From Haemophilus pittmaniae (GTDB taxonomy: Bacteria; Pseudomonadota; Gammaproteobacteria; Enterobacterales; Pasteurellaceae): DNA of 64,000 bases. Under the pieces are notes generated by a model. That model did no database searches and was not told the origin of the DNA. It saw only the letters and a program-made list of their open reading frames with translations. Location of the stretch: positions 434,001-498,000 of the forward strand of contig NZ_LT906463.1 in NCBI RefSeq assembly GCF_900186995.1. Direction: 5' to 3'. Made by a program: the position numbers and the translations under genes. Shown here piece by piece: positions 48,729 through 58,526 of this stretch (positions within the stretch are counted from its first letter, which is position 1; the number at the start of each line of letters is the position of its first letter).

Positions 48729-49670
48729 TTATCCTTCAATCACAGAAATTTTGACATTTGCCAGAATTGGCTCAAGTAAAGAGGTATCGCTCACGCCCAC
48801 ATTACTTTGTGAAACTGCAAAGGCTGAAACAGCACTGGCAAAAGCCAAGGTTTCCGCTTGAGGTAAACCTTTCTCAATACCATAAATCAACCCTGCCACC
48901 ATAGAATCGCCAGCCCCCACAGTACTCACCACATTTTCGCATTTAGGTGGTTGAGCCTGAATAACCGCATGATCATTTAGCCACAAGGAACCATTTGCCC
49001 CCATAGAAATAATCACATTCGCAATGCCTTCTGCTTTTAGTTTTTTAGCAGCGACAATTATTTTCTCAAGGGAATTTAACGGATGGCCGATCCATGCTTC
49101 CAATTCACGATGATTTGGTTTCACTAACCAAGGATGTGCTTTCAAACCTGCGGTAAGTGCGGCATTGCTACTATCTAATACCACTTTTACACCGGCTTGA
49201 TGTAATCGGTTAAGCCAATCGGCGAATAATTCAGGAGTAACACCACGCGGTAGGCTGCCACATACCGCAACAATGTCAAAGTTTTGACAATAAGCTAAGG
49301 AATCAGCAGTAAATTGCTGCCAAGCCTCAGAGGTGATTTGATAACCTAAGAAATTTAAATCTGTTACATCGGCTTCGGTTTCCGTAATTTTTACATTAAT
49401 GCGGGTTTTACCTGCTACGCGATGAAATTTGTCTTCTAATCCCTGTTTTTTAAATAGAGTTTCAAAATCACCGACGTTGTCTTCCCCTAAGAATCCACCA
49501 ACAGCGACATCTACACCTAAATCTTTCAACACCTTGGCAACATTAATGCCCTTCCCGGCAGGAAAAATACCAAGCGTTTCAACTGTATTCACTTCACCGA
49601 TTTCAATACGGGGTAAACGTCCCACCAAATCGTAAGCAGCATTTAAGGTAATCGTTGCTACTCTTGCCAT
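48729..49670 (-). CDS. fruK: 1-phosphofructokinase FruK
   Basis: 313 residues, a PfkB-family kinase: 'FPAGKGINVAKVLKDLG' (about 37-53) and the anion hole 'STVGAGDSMVAGLIYG' (about 247-262) with the catalytic aspartate. It phosphorylates fructose-1-phosphate to the 1,6-bisphosphate. Of two adjacent ATGs, the second (49670) sits six bases from AGGAG and is preferred. It lies directly after fruB. Confidence 0.95.
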   Translation of the reverse strand: MARVATITLNAAYDLVGRLPRIEIGEVNTVETLGIFPAGKGINVAKVLKDLGVDVAVGGFLGEDNVGDFETLFKKQGLEDKFHRVAGKTRINVKITETEADVTDLNFLGYQITSEAWQQFTADSLAYCQNFDIVAVCGSLPRGVTPELFADWLNRLHQAGVKVVLDSSNAALTAGLKAHPWLVKPNHRELEAWIGHPLNSLEKIIVAAKKLKAEGIANVIISMGANGSLWLNDHAVIQAQPPKCENVVSTVGAGDSMVAGLIYGIEKGLPQAETLAFASAVSAFAVSQSNVGVSDTSLLEPILANVKISVIEG

Positions 49671-49673
49671 CAT

Positions 49674-51182
49674 TTACTCCTTACCTTCGCCTAAACCGCT
49701 TTCAATGACTGCGCCAATACCGTCAATGGCTTGTTGAGCTTCTTCACCGCTCGCCACAAAACGTAAGCGGTGGCCTTTCACCACACCTAGCGCCACAATT
49801 TTCATTAGACTTTTGGCGCTAACTAATTGACTGTCACGATCTAAGTTTTGTACCGCAACGGATGCATTATATTTTTTCACTTCATTAACTAATACTGCAC
49901 TTGGACGGGCGTGTAAGCCATGTTCATTTTTAATCACGAAAACAGCCTCAATCGCCTCAGGAACGTGCTCCTCTGGTTTTTCTACCTGATTGGTCTGCAA
50001 ATCTGCACCGACCTCAATGGTATCCGGTTCGCTTGGCGGCACAGCTGAAACAGTTTCACCCAACCCACTAGCAATAATTTTAGCCAAAGCTTCAATGGCT
50101 TGTTTGGCATCATCCCCTTCGGCAACAAAACGTAAACGATGTCCCTGAGTTACCCCTAATGCAACAATCTTCATTAGGCTCTTAGCATTAACCGCTTCAC
50201 CACCTCGCGTAATGTTTTGAACCGTAATTCTCGAATTAAATTTTTTCACCTCATTAACTAACATGGCGCTTGGTCTTGCATGTAAGCCATGTTCGTTACG
50301 AATAGTAAAGGTACCAATCACAGATGAAGCACAAGTATCAGCTTTCAATGCCACTTGTTGGCCACTTAATGCCGCCACAATTTGTTCGCATTGACCGTTT
50401 AGTAACACATCCTGTACATCATCGGATAACAAGCGAGCTAAGTTTTCCTCGATTTGCTGATCAACTGCAGCAATGGTTAATACCCCTTTTACCGCTTTGC
50501 CATTATGATTGAAGATTGTTCTCGCACGAGAAAACGCGATGGCATTTTGTAAATTGCCAACCCCTGCATCCGTCACCCACAAACCTTTGCCTAAAGGCAA
50601 TGCCGCACTGGCCACCAATTCGGCAATAAAAGCATTATCTACCGCATTTTGTTGTTGTAACTGACCACCATTAATCGCTGTTAAGGTCAATAAACTAGAA
50701 GTATCAACATCAAGGGTGACTGTCTCTTTACTAACTAATACAGATTTCTTATCTTGCTCGCCCAATAAGATGGCACGGAACAGCGCCACATCATCGAGAG
50801 TCGCCAGTTTCGCAGCAGTTTCTTCATCACCTAAGACATGGGTCAGTTGGCGTAATAAAGCCAGATGTTCATCGGAACGCGCTGCAATACCAATCACCAC
50901 ATAGGCAATGTTACCTTCGCTCCATTCAATTCCCTGTGGAAATTGAAAAACCTGCACGCCGGTTTTTTTCACCATTGCGCGGGTATCTAACGTACCATGG
51001 GGAATAGCTATTCCGTTACCTAAGAAGGTGGAAGTCTGGCCTTCTCGCGCTAGCATCCCGGCTAAATAGCCGCTCTCCACATACCCGGCCTGCTCCAATG
51101 CAGCCGCAGCCATTTCAATCGCTTGTTGCTTATCCGACGCCTTCGCATTCAGATGAATGTTGTTTTCCGAGAGTTCTAACAT
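49674..51182 (-). CDS. fruB: FruB, fructose PTS EIIA with two HPr domains
   Basis: 502 residues. The N-terminal EIIA-fru domain (about 1-145) has the phosphorylated histidine in 'GIAIPHGT'. A middle M domain (about 160-285) follows, then two HPr domains, each with 'NEHGLHARPSA' (near 296 and 421) and the regulatory-site region 'AKSLMKIVALGV'. E. coli FruB (FPr) has one HPr; the tandem copy is nearly identical over its core. It heads fruBKA with AAGGAG before the ATG. I see no clear Cra or CRP site in the 66-base gap upstream. Confidence 0.93.
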   Translation of the reverse strand: MLELSENNIHLNAKASDKQQAIEMAAAALEQAGYVESGYLAGMLAREGQTSTFLGNGIAIPHGTLDTRAMVKKTGVQVFQFPQGIEWSEGNIAYVVIGIAARSDEHLALLRQLTHVLGDEETAAKLATLDDVALFRAILLGEQDKKSVLVSKETVTLDVDTSSLLTLTAINGGQLQQQNAVDNAFIAELVASAALPLGKGLWVTDAGVGNLQNAIAFSRARTIFNHNGKAVKGVLTIAAVDQQIEENLARLLSDDVQDVLLNGQCEQIVAALSGQQVALKADTCASSVIGTFTIRNEHGLHARPSAMLVNEVKKFNSRITVQNITRGGEAVNAKSLMKIVALGVTQGHRLRFVAEGDDAKQAIEALAKIIASGLGETVSAVPPSEPDTIEVGADLQTNQVEKPEEHVPEAIEAVFVIKNEHGLHARPSAVLVNEVKKYNASVAVQNLDRDSQLVSAKSLMKIVALGVVKGHRLRFVASGEEAQQAIDGIGAVIESGLGEGKE

Positions 51183-51213
51183 TCCTGCTCCTTATCCTAA
51201 ATTAAAAAAAAAG

Positions 51214-51244
51214 AAACTGCTGCCGGTAAACCGACAACAGTTTT
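51214..51244 (-). terminator. Terminator after the lipoprotein gene
   Basis: On the minus strand an AAACTGTTGTCGG / CCGGCAGCAGTTT stem with mismatches round a short TTTA loop, then CTTTTTTTTT. It separates the lipoprotein gene from fruB. Confidence 0.8.
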
Positions 51245-51248
51245 AAAA

Positions 51249-51788
51249 TTATTTACCTGAACAGGTTTTCAGTAATTCATCGCTTCCCTTAGCAATGTAA
51301 GGGTCATTTTCACTGAGTACTTTTCCATTACGGAGATCACGCATTGCATCGTAAATGCCTTGTGTCACACTATCCGCATCCAACTTCGCCCAACAACCAC
51401 TTTGCAGACGATTAAAGTTGTTCTGAAGCGCCTCCGCGTGTAATACCCCGCTGTAATAAGCGTAAACATCGGAATCATGGCCGCTACCACTGTCATACAA
51501 TTTTTCCTGAATTTGCTTAACCGGTAACAAAATACGACCGGCATACCAATCTTTGGCACCCTGAGCAAAATTATCTACATAGTTATAATCTTTGGTTACC
51601 CGCCCGGTATAGGTCGCAATGGTAGCTTCATAAGCGGAAGCATAGGATTTTTGATCAATCTTATCTTTATCTAAATCAATCACTTTTTTATCCTTGCCCA
51701 TAAATGGAACATAGGATTTCAAATCGGAAATAGATGAACAAGCCGCAAGTGTTCCGGCCAACAAAAGAACCGCAATTTTTTTCAACAT
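51249..51788 (-). CDS. Lipoprotein of unknown function
   Basis: 179 residues. The signal peptide ends in the lipobox LAAC (cysteine at about 17), so the mature protein is a lipoprotein; the next residues SSIS do not include the Asp that would retain it in the inner membrane, so outer-membrane sorting is likely. The rest is soluble with no recognised domain; two further cysteines (in 'SGCWAKL' and 'KTCSGK') could form a disulfide. It stands between fruB and the CorC-type gene, with its own GGAG site and terminator. Confidence 0.72.
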   Translation of the reverse strand: MLKKIAVLLLAGTLAACSSISDLKSYVPFMGKDKKVIDLDKDKIDQKSYASAYEATIATYTGRVTKDYNYVDNFAQGAKDWYAGRILLPVKQIQEKLYDSGSGHDSDVYAYYSGVLHAEALQNNFNRLQSGCWAKLDADSVTQGIYDAMRDLRNGKVLSENDPYIAKGSDELLKTCSGK

Positions 51789-51942
51789 AAATGCTCCGAG
51801 GATAAATTAAAAGCGCGCCCATTATACTGACAATGTAGCGGCAAAGAAAGCCAGCTTTACAAGAGAGCATCTAGGGTTTGAAAGCCTCTGAGTCGAGAAT
51901 TTTCAATCATTATAAAATACCTCGCTGGATTAAGCATAAAAA

Positions 51943-51969
51943 AATGGCAACCTTTCAATGGTTGCCATT
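51943..51969 (-). terminator. Terminator of the CorC-type gene
   Basis: AATGGCAACC-N7-GGTTGCCATT; on the minus strand followed by TTTTTTATG. Confidence 0.87.
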
Positions 51970-51987
51970 ACTATGCTATCAGTATGC

Positions 51988-53298
51988 TTATGCTGACTCT
52001 TTCATCCCAGCATTCTCCTTCACTAACGAAACCAAGATTTGGTCAATTTTAAAATTCTCCGTATCAATCACTTCAAATTTGTATTTATCAAATACCACAA
52101 AATCCGTTTTCTTCGGAATTTTACGCAACATATACATCATAAATCCGCTGATAGTTTCATAATTTTCCTCATCGGGGAATGCTTCAATATTCAAAGCCCG
52201 CATCACATCCTCGAGTGGAGTTGCACCATCAATTAACCAAGAGTTTTCATCGCGGCTCACGATTTGCTCTTCCTCATTGGAAACCAATTCACCCATCACA
52301 ATACTCATCACATCATTTAAGGTAATCAATCCCACTACCAACGCATATTCATTAACGATAATGGCAAAGTCTTCACCGGTGGATTTAAACAGCTCCAATA
52401 CCTCATACAAGGATAATGTATCCGGCACAAATAACGCCTTACGTAATAATTTGCTATCGGTTAAATTCACGTGCTCCTGCTGTAGATAAAGCGTAAGCAG
52501 CGTATGGGATTCCACATAACCCAAAATATGATCGATATCGTTATCGACAATTACTAGCTTCGAATGCGAATCTTCCGACAATTGTTCCAACACTTGCTGA
52601 CGGGAAAAATGCCGTTCTAAAAAAACGATATTTTCACGGATAGTCATGGTGGACGTTACCGTGCGTTCCTGCATATCGAAAATATTCTCAATCAAATAAT
52701 GCTCTTGGGTTTTCAATACTCCGGCCTCAGCACCCGCCTCAACTACCGCGACAATATCAGCAGAAGTCATATTTTCTTCGCGCACGGTGGAAATCCGTAA
52801 TAATCTGAAAATGCAGTTAGCCGCTGTATCGAATATCCATACTAAAGGTTTGAATAAAATCATGCTGAAACTCATGATGCGCACGGTAGCCAATGCGATC
52901 TTTTCCGGATAGGTAATCGCCAAGCGTTTCGGAATCAGATCGGCAAACAACACAAATGAAAACGTTACCAATAAAAAGGCAATTAATGAAGATGCAGGCT
53001 CAACCCAAGGTGCTTGGGTGTAGGATGATAACCATCGTTGCAAATAGGGGCTAATAGCACTTTCGCCAATTCCCCCACCTAAAATCGCCACCATATTCAA
53101 ACCGATTTGTACAACGGTAATAAAACGGCCGGGATGCTCCTGTAGTTTCAATACCTGCATTGCCCGTTTATCGCCCTCATTGGCCAATGCCTGCAATTTT
53201 AAGCGACGTGAGCCAGCCAGTGAAATTTCTGAAGAGGAAACAATGGCACTGACAATAATCAACAACAATAAAATAAGGAAAGTTTCTAATAATTCCAT
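51988..53298 (-). CDS. CNNM/CorC-HlyC family membrane protein with CBS pair
   Basis: 436 residues. An N-terminal CNNM (DUF21) domain with about four membrane segments (1-190, 'SSSEISLAGSRRLKLQALANEG') leads to two CBS domains (about 205-330, 'MTIRENIVFLERHF', 'GEDFAIIVNEYALVVGLITLNDVM') and a CorC_HlyC domain (about 345-425). The family includes magnesium/cobalt efflux proteins; older 'hemolysin' labels are not supported. The transported ion is unknown here. The upstream gap holds repeat copy 8. Confidence 0.88.
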   Translation of the reverse strand: MELLETFLILLLLIIVSAIVSSSEISLAGSRRLKLQALANEGDKRAMQVLKLQEHPGRFITVVQIGLNMVAILGGGIGESAISPYLQRWLSSYTQAPWVEPASSLIAFLLVTFSFVLFADLIPKRLAITYPEKIALATVRIMSFSMILFKPLVWIFDTAANCIFRLLRISTVREENMTSADIVAVVEAGAEAGVLKTQEHYLIENIFDMQERTVTSTMTIRENIVFLERHFSRQQVLEQLSEDSHSKLVIVDNDIDHILGYVESHTLLTLYLQQEHVNLTDSKLLRKALFVPDTLSLYEVLELFKSTGEDFAIIVNEYALVVGLITLNDVMSIVMGELVSNEEEQIVSRDENSWLIDGATPLEDVMRALNIEAFPDEENYETISGFMMYMLRKIPKKTDFVVFDKYKFEVIDTENFKIDQILVSLVKENAGMKESA

Positions 53299-53329
53299 GA
53301 TAATCCTAGGAAAATATCGATTTTTTAGA

Positions 53330-53395
53330 CAACCCTAATAAAATCAATAACTTACGTTTAATTTTCAAGAAAACTTCGTTTTTCGAAGGGGCGTT
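53330..53395 (-). repeat. Dispersed 67-bp intergenic repeat, copy 8
   Basis: Reverse orientation: CAACCCTAATAAAATCAATA ... AAAACTTCGTTTTTCG, then AAGGGGCGTT. It lies between the DUF1523 gene's terminator and the CorC-type gene start, both leftward. Confidence 0.84.
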
Positions 53396-53421
53396 GGACA
53401 GTCCTGCCAACGCAATAAAAA

Positions 53422-53443
53422 ATGGCCGCTGTTGTGCGGCCGT
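53422..53443 (-). terminator. Terminator of the DUF1523 gene
   Basis: ATGGCCGC-TGTTGT-GCGGCCGT; on the minus strand followed by TTTTTTATTG. Confidence 0.83.
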
Positions 53444-53450
53444 TAGAAAA

Positions 53451-53978
53451 TCAATCGTTTTCGCTATCAAACCATCCGCGCACAAATTGGATGGACAAGA
53501 ACAACGTAAAGAGTAAAAAGGCGTACAACACCCACGCGAAAATTGGATAGCCCGCGCTGGCATCTGCAGTCACTTCCTTCACCGAAAGCGCATTGCGATA
53601 TTCATCAAACATCGTAATCCGCCAACCGTAATATTTGATTTGTACGGTTTTGTCTTCATTTCCAAGTGCTTGTGCCTCAGCCTGTAGATTCGCGGAGCCG
53701 AATTTGAAATAGAACGGAAAACTCCAGCGGGTATCTTCGTTACGATAAACCATAATTTTGCCGTCACCATTTTGGGTATTAATAAAATACACGTCACGAG
53801 TCGGACCATCCGCCGGGTTAGATTTCGTGATAGGGCCGTCCTTATCTACCCGTTTGACTTCCACGCCAGTGACTTTGGTCACATCATAATGGGGAAACAC
53901 ATAATTCACCACGGAAAACATAAAACCGTGGAAGACAAATAAGACTAAAAATAAAAAATATTTAACAATTTTACGCAT
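53451..53978 (-). CDS. DUF1523 family membrane protein
   Basis: 175 residues with one membrane segment at each end (about 6-27 and 145-165) and a periplasmic beta-rich domain between ('VYFINTQNGDGKIMVYRNEDTRWSFPFYFKF', 'VQIKYYGWRITMFDEYRNA'). This matches the DUF1523 plan; function unknown. Directly upstream is tatD, leftward, with about 30 bases between. Confidence 0.8.
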   Translation of the reverse strand: MRKIVKYFLFLVLFVFHGFMFSVVNYVFPHYDVTKVTGVEVKRVDKDGPITKSNPADGPTRDVYFINTQNGDGKIMVYRNEDTRWSFPFYFKFGSANLQAEAQALGNEDKTVQIKYYGWRITMFDEYRNALSVKEVTADASAGYPIFAWVLYAFLLFTLFLSIQFVRGWFDSEND

Positions 53979-54005
53979 ATTGGTTCTCTCATTAATTTCG
54001 GCGAT

Positions 54006-54788
54006 TTATTGTACATTAATTTTAAATAAACGCTCAAAGTTTTGCGTACTGATTTCAGCAAACGCTTCCATCGATAAGCCCTTTAGCGCCGCCACATATT
54101 CACACACCTCACGCGTATATGCCGGCTGATTCTCTTTGCCTCGATAAGGCACCGGAGCCAAATAAGGTGAATCGGTTTCCACCAACAAACGATCGGCCGG
54201 CACATAACGAATGGCTTCACGAATACTTTCAGCATTTTTGAAGGTAATAATCCCCGAACAGGAAATATAGAAACCTAAATCAAGCGCCTTTTTCGCAAAC
54301 TCCAGGCTTTCCGTAAAACAATGAATCAATCCGCCACACTTTTCTGCATGATGCTCACGCAATATGGTTATGGTATCTTCTGGCGCTGAACGGGTATGAA
54401 TAATCACCGGTTTATCCACTTGATTAGCAATTCTGATCTGGTCAGCAAAGACAGTTTGCTGCAAGGTTTTATTATCGGCACTGTAATAATAATCCAGACC
54501 AATTTCGCCAATTGCGATAACTTTTTCATCCTGCGCTAAACGCAATAAACGCTCGGCATCGTAAGGTTCTTCATCAAGATCTAAGGGATGCACTCCGCAA
54601 GCTAAAGACACATTAGAAAATTGCGCCAAGGCCGGATAAGCTTTTTCAAAACGACTTAACGTCACCCCAATCGCCAGCAAATGCTTTACATCACGAGCAT
54701 GTGCTTTGGCCACCACATCCGCAATATCTTTGTGTAAATTTTCATAATCCAATGCATCTAAATGGCAATGGGAATCTACGATAAACAT
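54006..54788 (-). CDS. TatD-family metal-dependent deoxyribonuclease (YcfH-like)
   Basis: 260 residues, an amidohydrolase-type TIM barrel. 'DSHCHLDAL' (about 5-13), 'GEIGLDYYY', '[10 protein letters not shown]', 'LIHCFTE' and '[14 protein letters not shown]' give all metal ligands. The neighbours tmk and holB identify it as the YcfH branch and not TatD itself. It is probably a 3'-5' exonuclease; its precise cellular role is not settled. Confidence 0.92.
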   Translation of the reverse strand: MFIVDSHCHLDALDYENLHKDIADVVAKAHARDVKHLLAIGVTLSRFEKAYPALAQFSNVSLACGVHPLDLDEEPYDAERLLRLAQDEKVIAIGEIGLDYYYSADNKTLQQTVFADQIRIANQVDKPVIIHTRSAPEDTITILREHHAEKCGGLIHCFTESLEFAKKALDLGFYISCSGIITFKNAESIREAIRYVPADRLLVETDSPYLAPVPYRGKENQPAYTREVCEYVAALKGLSMEAFAEISTQNFERLFKINVQ

Positions 54789-54795
54789 AATTTCT

Positions 54796-55776
54796 TTAGT
54801 CCTTAAACACGTCGGTAATTAACTTCGTTAAACCATCCAATAGGATTATTTCGGTATTAACACCATTAATGGTAAGTAAATCCGAACGCACTTTTTGCAT
54901 AATTTTATTGGCACTTAATAGCCCAAGCACAGTTTGTTCATCAGCAAATTGCATTACTCCGTTTTTAAGATCAAGAATTTGCCAACCACTTTGAATTTCT
55001 AATTTATATTTAATGGCATCACCTAAAAAAGCCAAGATCCAATCCATCTGTTGTACTGCACACTCTTTTTCAAAGAAAGGCAAAATTTCCAAAGGCGAAC
55101 GACGACGATAAAACAGCCAAAATTGACGTAGGAAATTTTTGCGTTGTTCAATAAATCCTTGTTGGAGTGTTTCTAATGCTAACAGCGGACGCCCCAAATT
55201 CATCGCAAGTGCAGTCAATAATTCTGATGTTTCTGCCTGAAATTGAGAAGAAAGCCAAGTTAAGGCTTCAGATTCTGTCGGCACAGGAACATTCCATACT
55301 TGGCAACGACTGTAAATGGTTGCCAACAATGAAGAGGAGGGTTCCGTTTGTAATAAGAAATACGTGTTCGGACGCGGCTCTTCCAAGGTTTTTAATAACG
55401 CATTAGCCGCCGCTTCAGTGAGGCGTTCTGCGCCTTGGATATATACCAACTTATTGCCGTTTTGCTGTGCATGCTGAGCTACAATTTCATTAATCGCCCG
55501 CACCTGATCCACCCCGATATCCTTGCCTTCTTGAGAGGCTAAGAGATGAAAATCAGGATGACTATGGGCACTCATTAAATGGCAGGAATGACAATGGCCA
55601 CAGGGGGCATTCTCTGGCGTTTGACACATAATACGTTTTGCCAAAGAATCAAATAAGCTTTCTGCGCCCAGCCCTTGATCGGTTTTAATTAACAAAGCAT
55701 GGTGTCCCAAACTTTCTGTAAAGGTTTGGCTGATTTTGTCATAAGTGGCCGCTAACCAAGGATAAAGCTCGCTCAT
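54796..55776 (-). CDS. holB: DNA polymerase III delta' subunit HolB
   Basis: 326 residues. The zinc module '[18 protein letters not shown]' (about 55-72) and '[17 protein letters not shown]' (AAA sensor region) are clear. It lacks a working Walker A ('[10 protein letters not shown]'), as expected for delta'. It is part of the clamp loader. Its ATG overlaps the tmk stop (ATGA); a longer GTG/ATG start would run into tmk. Confidence 0.93.
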   Translation of the reverse strand: MSELYPWLAATYDKISQTFTESLGHHALLIKTDQGLGAESLFDSLAKRIMCQTPENAPCGHCHSCHLMSAHSHPDFHLLASQEGKDIGVDQVRAINEIVAQHAQQNGNKLVYIQGAERLTEAAANALLKTLEEPRPNTYFLLQTEPSSSLLATIYSRCQVWNVPVPTESEALTWLSSQFQAETSELLTALAMNLGRPLLALETLQQGFIEQRKNFLRQFWLFYRRRSPLEILPFFEKECAVQQMDWILAFLGDAIKYKLEIQSGWQILDLKNGVMQFADEQTVLGLLSANKIMQKVRSDLLTINGVNTEIILLDGLTKLITDVFKD

Positions 55777-56405
55777 TTTGCTTGTGACATCCACCAATTT
55801 TTAACTGCAATTTGAATATCGGCTTGTACTTGTGCCAATGGCTGACCCGCATTAATAATTGCAGCTTTTGGATTGTTCTGCACCAATTCCAAATAACGTT
55901 GACGGGTACGATGGAAAAAATCCAGCCCTTGTTGTTCAATACGATCCAATTCTCCGCGCCCTCTAGCACGAGCAAGTCCCTCAGCCGGATCAATATCCAA
56001 ATAGAGTACAAAGTCCGGCTCAAAATCGCCTAATACCATATTTTTTAAATTCGCCATGAGCGTTTGGTCAAACTGACGCCCACCGCCTTGATAGGCCTGT
56101 GAAGACATATCATGACGATCACCTAGCACGATCTTACCGGCAGCCAAAGCTGGCTTAATTACATTTTCTACCAATTGAATTCGTGCCGCATAAAGCATTA
56201 ATAACTCCGCTTTATCGGTAACAGGTTCTTCTGTTTCATGCTTGATTAAATGGCGTAATTTCTCCGCTAATGGCGTACCACCTGGCTCACGAGTAAATAC
56301 GATATCGCTTACCCCAAGGGATTTTAATGTATCCACCACCGTTTGCATGGCGGTACTTTTACCTGCGCCTTCCAAACCTTCAATGACGATAAATTTGCCT
56401 TGCAT
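55773..56405 (-). CDS. tmk: Thymidylate kinase Tmk
   Basis: 210 residues. The P-loop is '[11 protein letters not shown]' (about 9-19), the DR[YH]-type motif '[15 protein letters not shown]' (about 99-113) and 'FTREPGGTP' complete it. It phosphorylates dTMP. Its ATG overlaps the mltG stop (TAATG) and its stop overlaps holB, so mltG-tmk-holB-tatD form one operon. Confidence 0.95.
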   Translation of the reverse strand: MQGKFIVIEGLEGAGKSTAMQTVVDTLKSLGVSDIVFTREPGGTPLAEKLRHLIKHETEEPVTDKAELLMLYAARIQLVENVIKPALAAGKIVLGDRHDMSSQAYQGGGRQFDQTLMANLKNMVLGDFEPDFVLYLDIDPAEGLARARGRGELDRIEQQGLDFFHRTRQRYLELVQNNPKAAIINAGQPLAQVQADIQIAVKNWWMSQAK

Positions 56406-57454
56406 TAATTGGCTCCTTTTTGTTGGCTACGATACCAACGTAAATATTCTTGCACCGCTTTATTATGCTCGTTCAGATTGCGGGTAAATTTATGACCACC
56501 ACTGCCATCAGCAACAAAATAATAAAAATCCGTTTTCTCTGGATGCGCCACAGCCTGCAAAGCACTCTCACTCACCATGGCAATTGGTGTTGGTGGTAAA
56601 CCCTCAATCATATAGGTATTGTACGGGTTTATCGTTTCCAAATCTTTCTTACTAATATTACCGGTATAACTCTCACCCATTCCATAAATCACGGTTGGGT
56701 CAGTTTGTAGTTTCATTTTGGCTTTTAAACGATTAATAAAGACCGAAGCCACTAAGGGACGCTCAGATGCAATTCCCGTTTCTTTTTCCACAATAGAAGC
56801 CAAAATCAACATTTGATAAGCATCAGCTAGTGGCAGATCCTTATCCCGTTCATTCCACGCTTTATCTAAGGCCTTTTGTAAACGAGCAGTTGAGCGCTGC
56901 AACAACTCAAGATCCGTGGAGTTTGGCGTGTAATTATAAGTATCTGGATACAGCCAACCGTCCATACTACTCCAATCGTAAACTGCTTTTGCAATCGCCG
57001 GAACATGTAATAATCGTATAATCTCCCACTCTGTTTTGCCTTCTAAGGTTTGTTTTAAGTGCGGTGCCCGTTCAAGATTTTTACGCCATTCACTGAAAGT
57101 TTTACCTTCAATAAACTGCACGCTAAATTGTGCTTCCTTGCCTGAATTTAATAATTTAAGCAACTCTTCAACGGTATTAATGCCATTTAACGAATATGTC
57201 CCGGCCTTAATTTTATTAAGTTCCGGTTGTAATTTGAGAAGCCAAGGCAAATAAGCCGGATGATCCACTAATTTTTCACGAGCCAATAAATCAGCCAACT
57301 TATTTCCTGTAACACCCCGTTCAATAGTCAGCAATTGATCAGCTGTCGCATGAATTGGAGCCTGTAAGTAGGCATTCATTTGTTGGTAGCCCCAATAGCC
57401 ACCACCACTTCCCAGCAATACGAATACAAGTAAAAAAATGAGAAATTTCTTCAT
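56405..57454 (-). CDS. mltG: Endolytic peptidoglycan transglycosylase MltG
   Basis: 349 residues. One N-terminal membrane anchor (about 3-22) and a periplasmic YceG domain with '[11 protein letters not shown]', the catalytic glutamate in '[11 protein letters not shown]' (about 215-225), 'DPTVIYGMG' and '[15 protein letters not shown]'. It cuts new glycan strands and sets their length. The ATG at 57454 is six bases after GAGG; an ATG one codon upstream is the alternative. An uptake signal lies within (57057-57065). Confidence 0.92.
   Translation of the reverse strand: MKKFLIFLLVFVLLGSGGGYWGYQQMNAYLQAPIHATADQLLTIERGVTGNKLADLLAREKLVDHPAYLPWLLKLQPELNKIKAGTYSLNGINTVEELLKLLNSGKEAQFSVQFIEGKTFSEWRKNLERAPHLKQTLEGKTEWEIIRLLHVPAIAKAVYDWSSMDGWLYPDTYNYTPNSTDLELLQRSTARLQKALDKAWNERDKDLPLADAYQMLILASIVEKETGIASERPLVASVFINRLKAKMKLQTDPTVIYGMGESYTGNISKKDLETINPYNTYMIEGLPPTPIAMVSESALQAVAHPEKTDFYYFVADGSGGHKFTRNLNEHNKAVQEYLRWYRSQQKGAN
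57057..57065 (+). other. DNA uptake signal AAGTGCGGT
   Basis: Exact core inside mltG. Confidence 0.75.
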
Positions 57455-57482
57455 CATAAGCCTCAACTATGATTTAAATGCA

Positions 57483-57504
57483 AAAGGGGCTAACCAGCCC
57501 CTTT
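57483..57504 (-). terminator. surA terminator
   Basis: AAAGGGGCT-AACC-AGCCCCTTT; on the minus strand followed by TGCATTT, so the T-tract is short. It lies between surA and mltG. Confidence 0.75.
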
Positions 57505-57519
57505 ATTTAGATGTTTTCG

Positions 57520-58452
57520 TTACTTATTGAAATATTGAATATCGGCAGTTTTACGCAACGCTTTCACCCAGTCCTTTGCGGAATCCTGCAATTGACTATT
57601 AACCAATTGTTCATAAGCTTTTTGACGATAAGCATCTTCTGTTCTGTCGCCATCACGCTCACCGGTGACTTCTAAGATATGCCAACCGAATTCAGATTTA
57701 AACGGCGCAGAAATCGTGCCTTTTGGCGTAGTTTGTACGGCTTTTGCAAACGGACCGACATAGGCTTCCGGGAAGGCATAACCTAAACTACCACCATTAG
57801 CACCGGAGAGATAATCTTTAGAATAATTCAATGCGGCATCAGCAAAGCTGGTTTTTCCGCTGAGAATATCACTTCTGATTTTTTCCAATTGTGCTTTAGC
57901 CTGATCATCGTTCAATAATGGATTCAATTTCAGCAAAATATGGCGAACTTCATACTGCTTACCGATAACCTTTTGCTCGGTACCGTTAGCTTTTGCTTCA
58001 TCCATCATTTTTTTGCCTAATGACTCAACCTGTTCACGGGTCACATCTACGCTGTTTTGAATCGCTTGATTACGTACACCGGCCATTTTCATTTGGTTGG
58101 CAATTTGTTGTTTGAAAGCAGCTAAAGAAATACCCTGATAATCCAATGCATCTAAAAACTGACCGTAAGTCAAACCATTACGTGCTGCAATATCTTCCAC
58201 AATACGGTTAACTTCCGCCTGATTCACCTGAACTTTGGATTCTTTAATCGCTTTATCCACCAAAATATCATCAATGACTTTATCCAACGCCGCATTAAAA
58301 TCGCCGCGTTTACCCATTGCCGCATTTACCTGGCTTTGTAGAATAGGTTGCCCGTTGACTGTCGCCACTACACGTTCTTCAGCAATAGCGTTACTCACTA
58401 CAAAAGCGCCTAAAAATGCGCACAATAAAGATTTAAAAATTGTCTGTTTCAT
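57520..58452 (-). CDS. surA: Periplasmic chaperone / parvulin isomerase SurA (single PPIase domain)
   Basis: 310 residues. The signal peptide ends AIA-EER (about residue 24). An N-terminal SurA chaperone region ('VVATVNGQPILQSQVNAAM', about 28-150) is followed by one parvulin domain ('YEVRHILLKLNPLL', 'GGSLGYAFPEAYVGPFAKAV', 'PFKSEFGWHILEV', about 168-272). E. coli SurA has two parvulin domains and about 428 residues; the shorter form is usual for Haemophilus. It escorts porins to the Bam complex. PpiC-type naming is the alternative. Confidence 0.85.
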   Translation of the reverse strand: MKQTIFKSLLCAFLGAFVVSNAIAEERVVATVNGQPILQSQVNAAMGKRGDFNAALDKVIDDILVDKAIKESKVQVNQAEVNRIVEDIAARNGLTYGQFLDALDYQGISLAAFKQQIANQMKMAGVRNQAIQNSVDVTREQVESLGKKMMDEAKANGTEQKVIGKQYEVRHILLKLNPLLNDDQAKAQLEKIRSDILSGKTSFADAALNYSKDYLSGANGGSLGYAFPEAYVGPFAKAVQTTPKGTISAPFKSEFGWHILEVTGERDGDRTEDAYRQKAYEQLVNSQLQDSAKDWVKALRKTADIQYFNK

Positions 58453-58473
58453 TGTCTGTCATTCCAAAGTCAA

Positions 58474-58485
58474 TAACGGCCGTTA
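58474..58485. repeat. Perfect 12-bp palindrome upstream of surA
   Basis: TAACGGCCGTTA, 22 bases before the surA ATG. It has no loop, so it is not a terminator; possible operator, but short enough for chance. Confidence 0.4.
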
Positions 58486-58526
58486 GAGTATCAATTTTGC
58501 TAAAGGTTCACAATTGATTTTAAAGA

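Noticed and set aside
53306..53563. Minus-strand frame of 85 codons overlapping the DUF1523 3' end
   Set aside because: It runs through repeat copy 8 and the terminator, in a different frame from the real gene; not coding.
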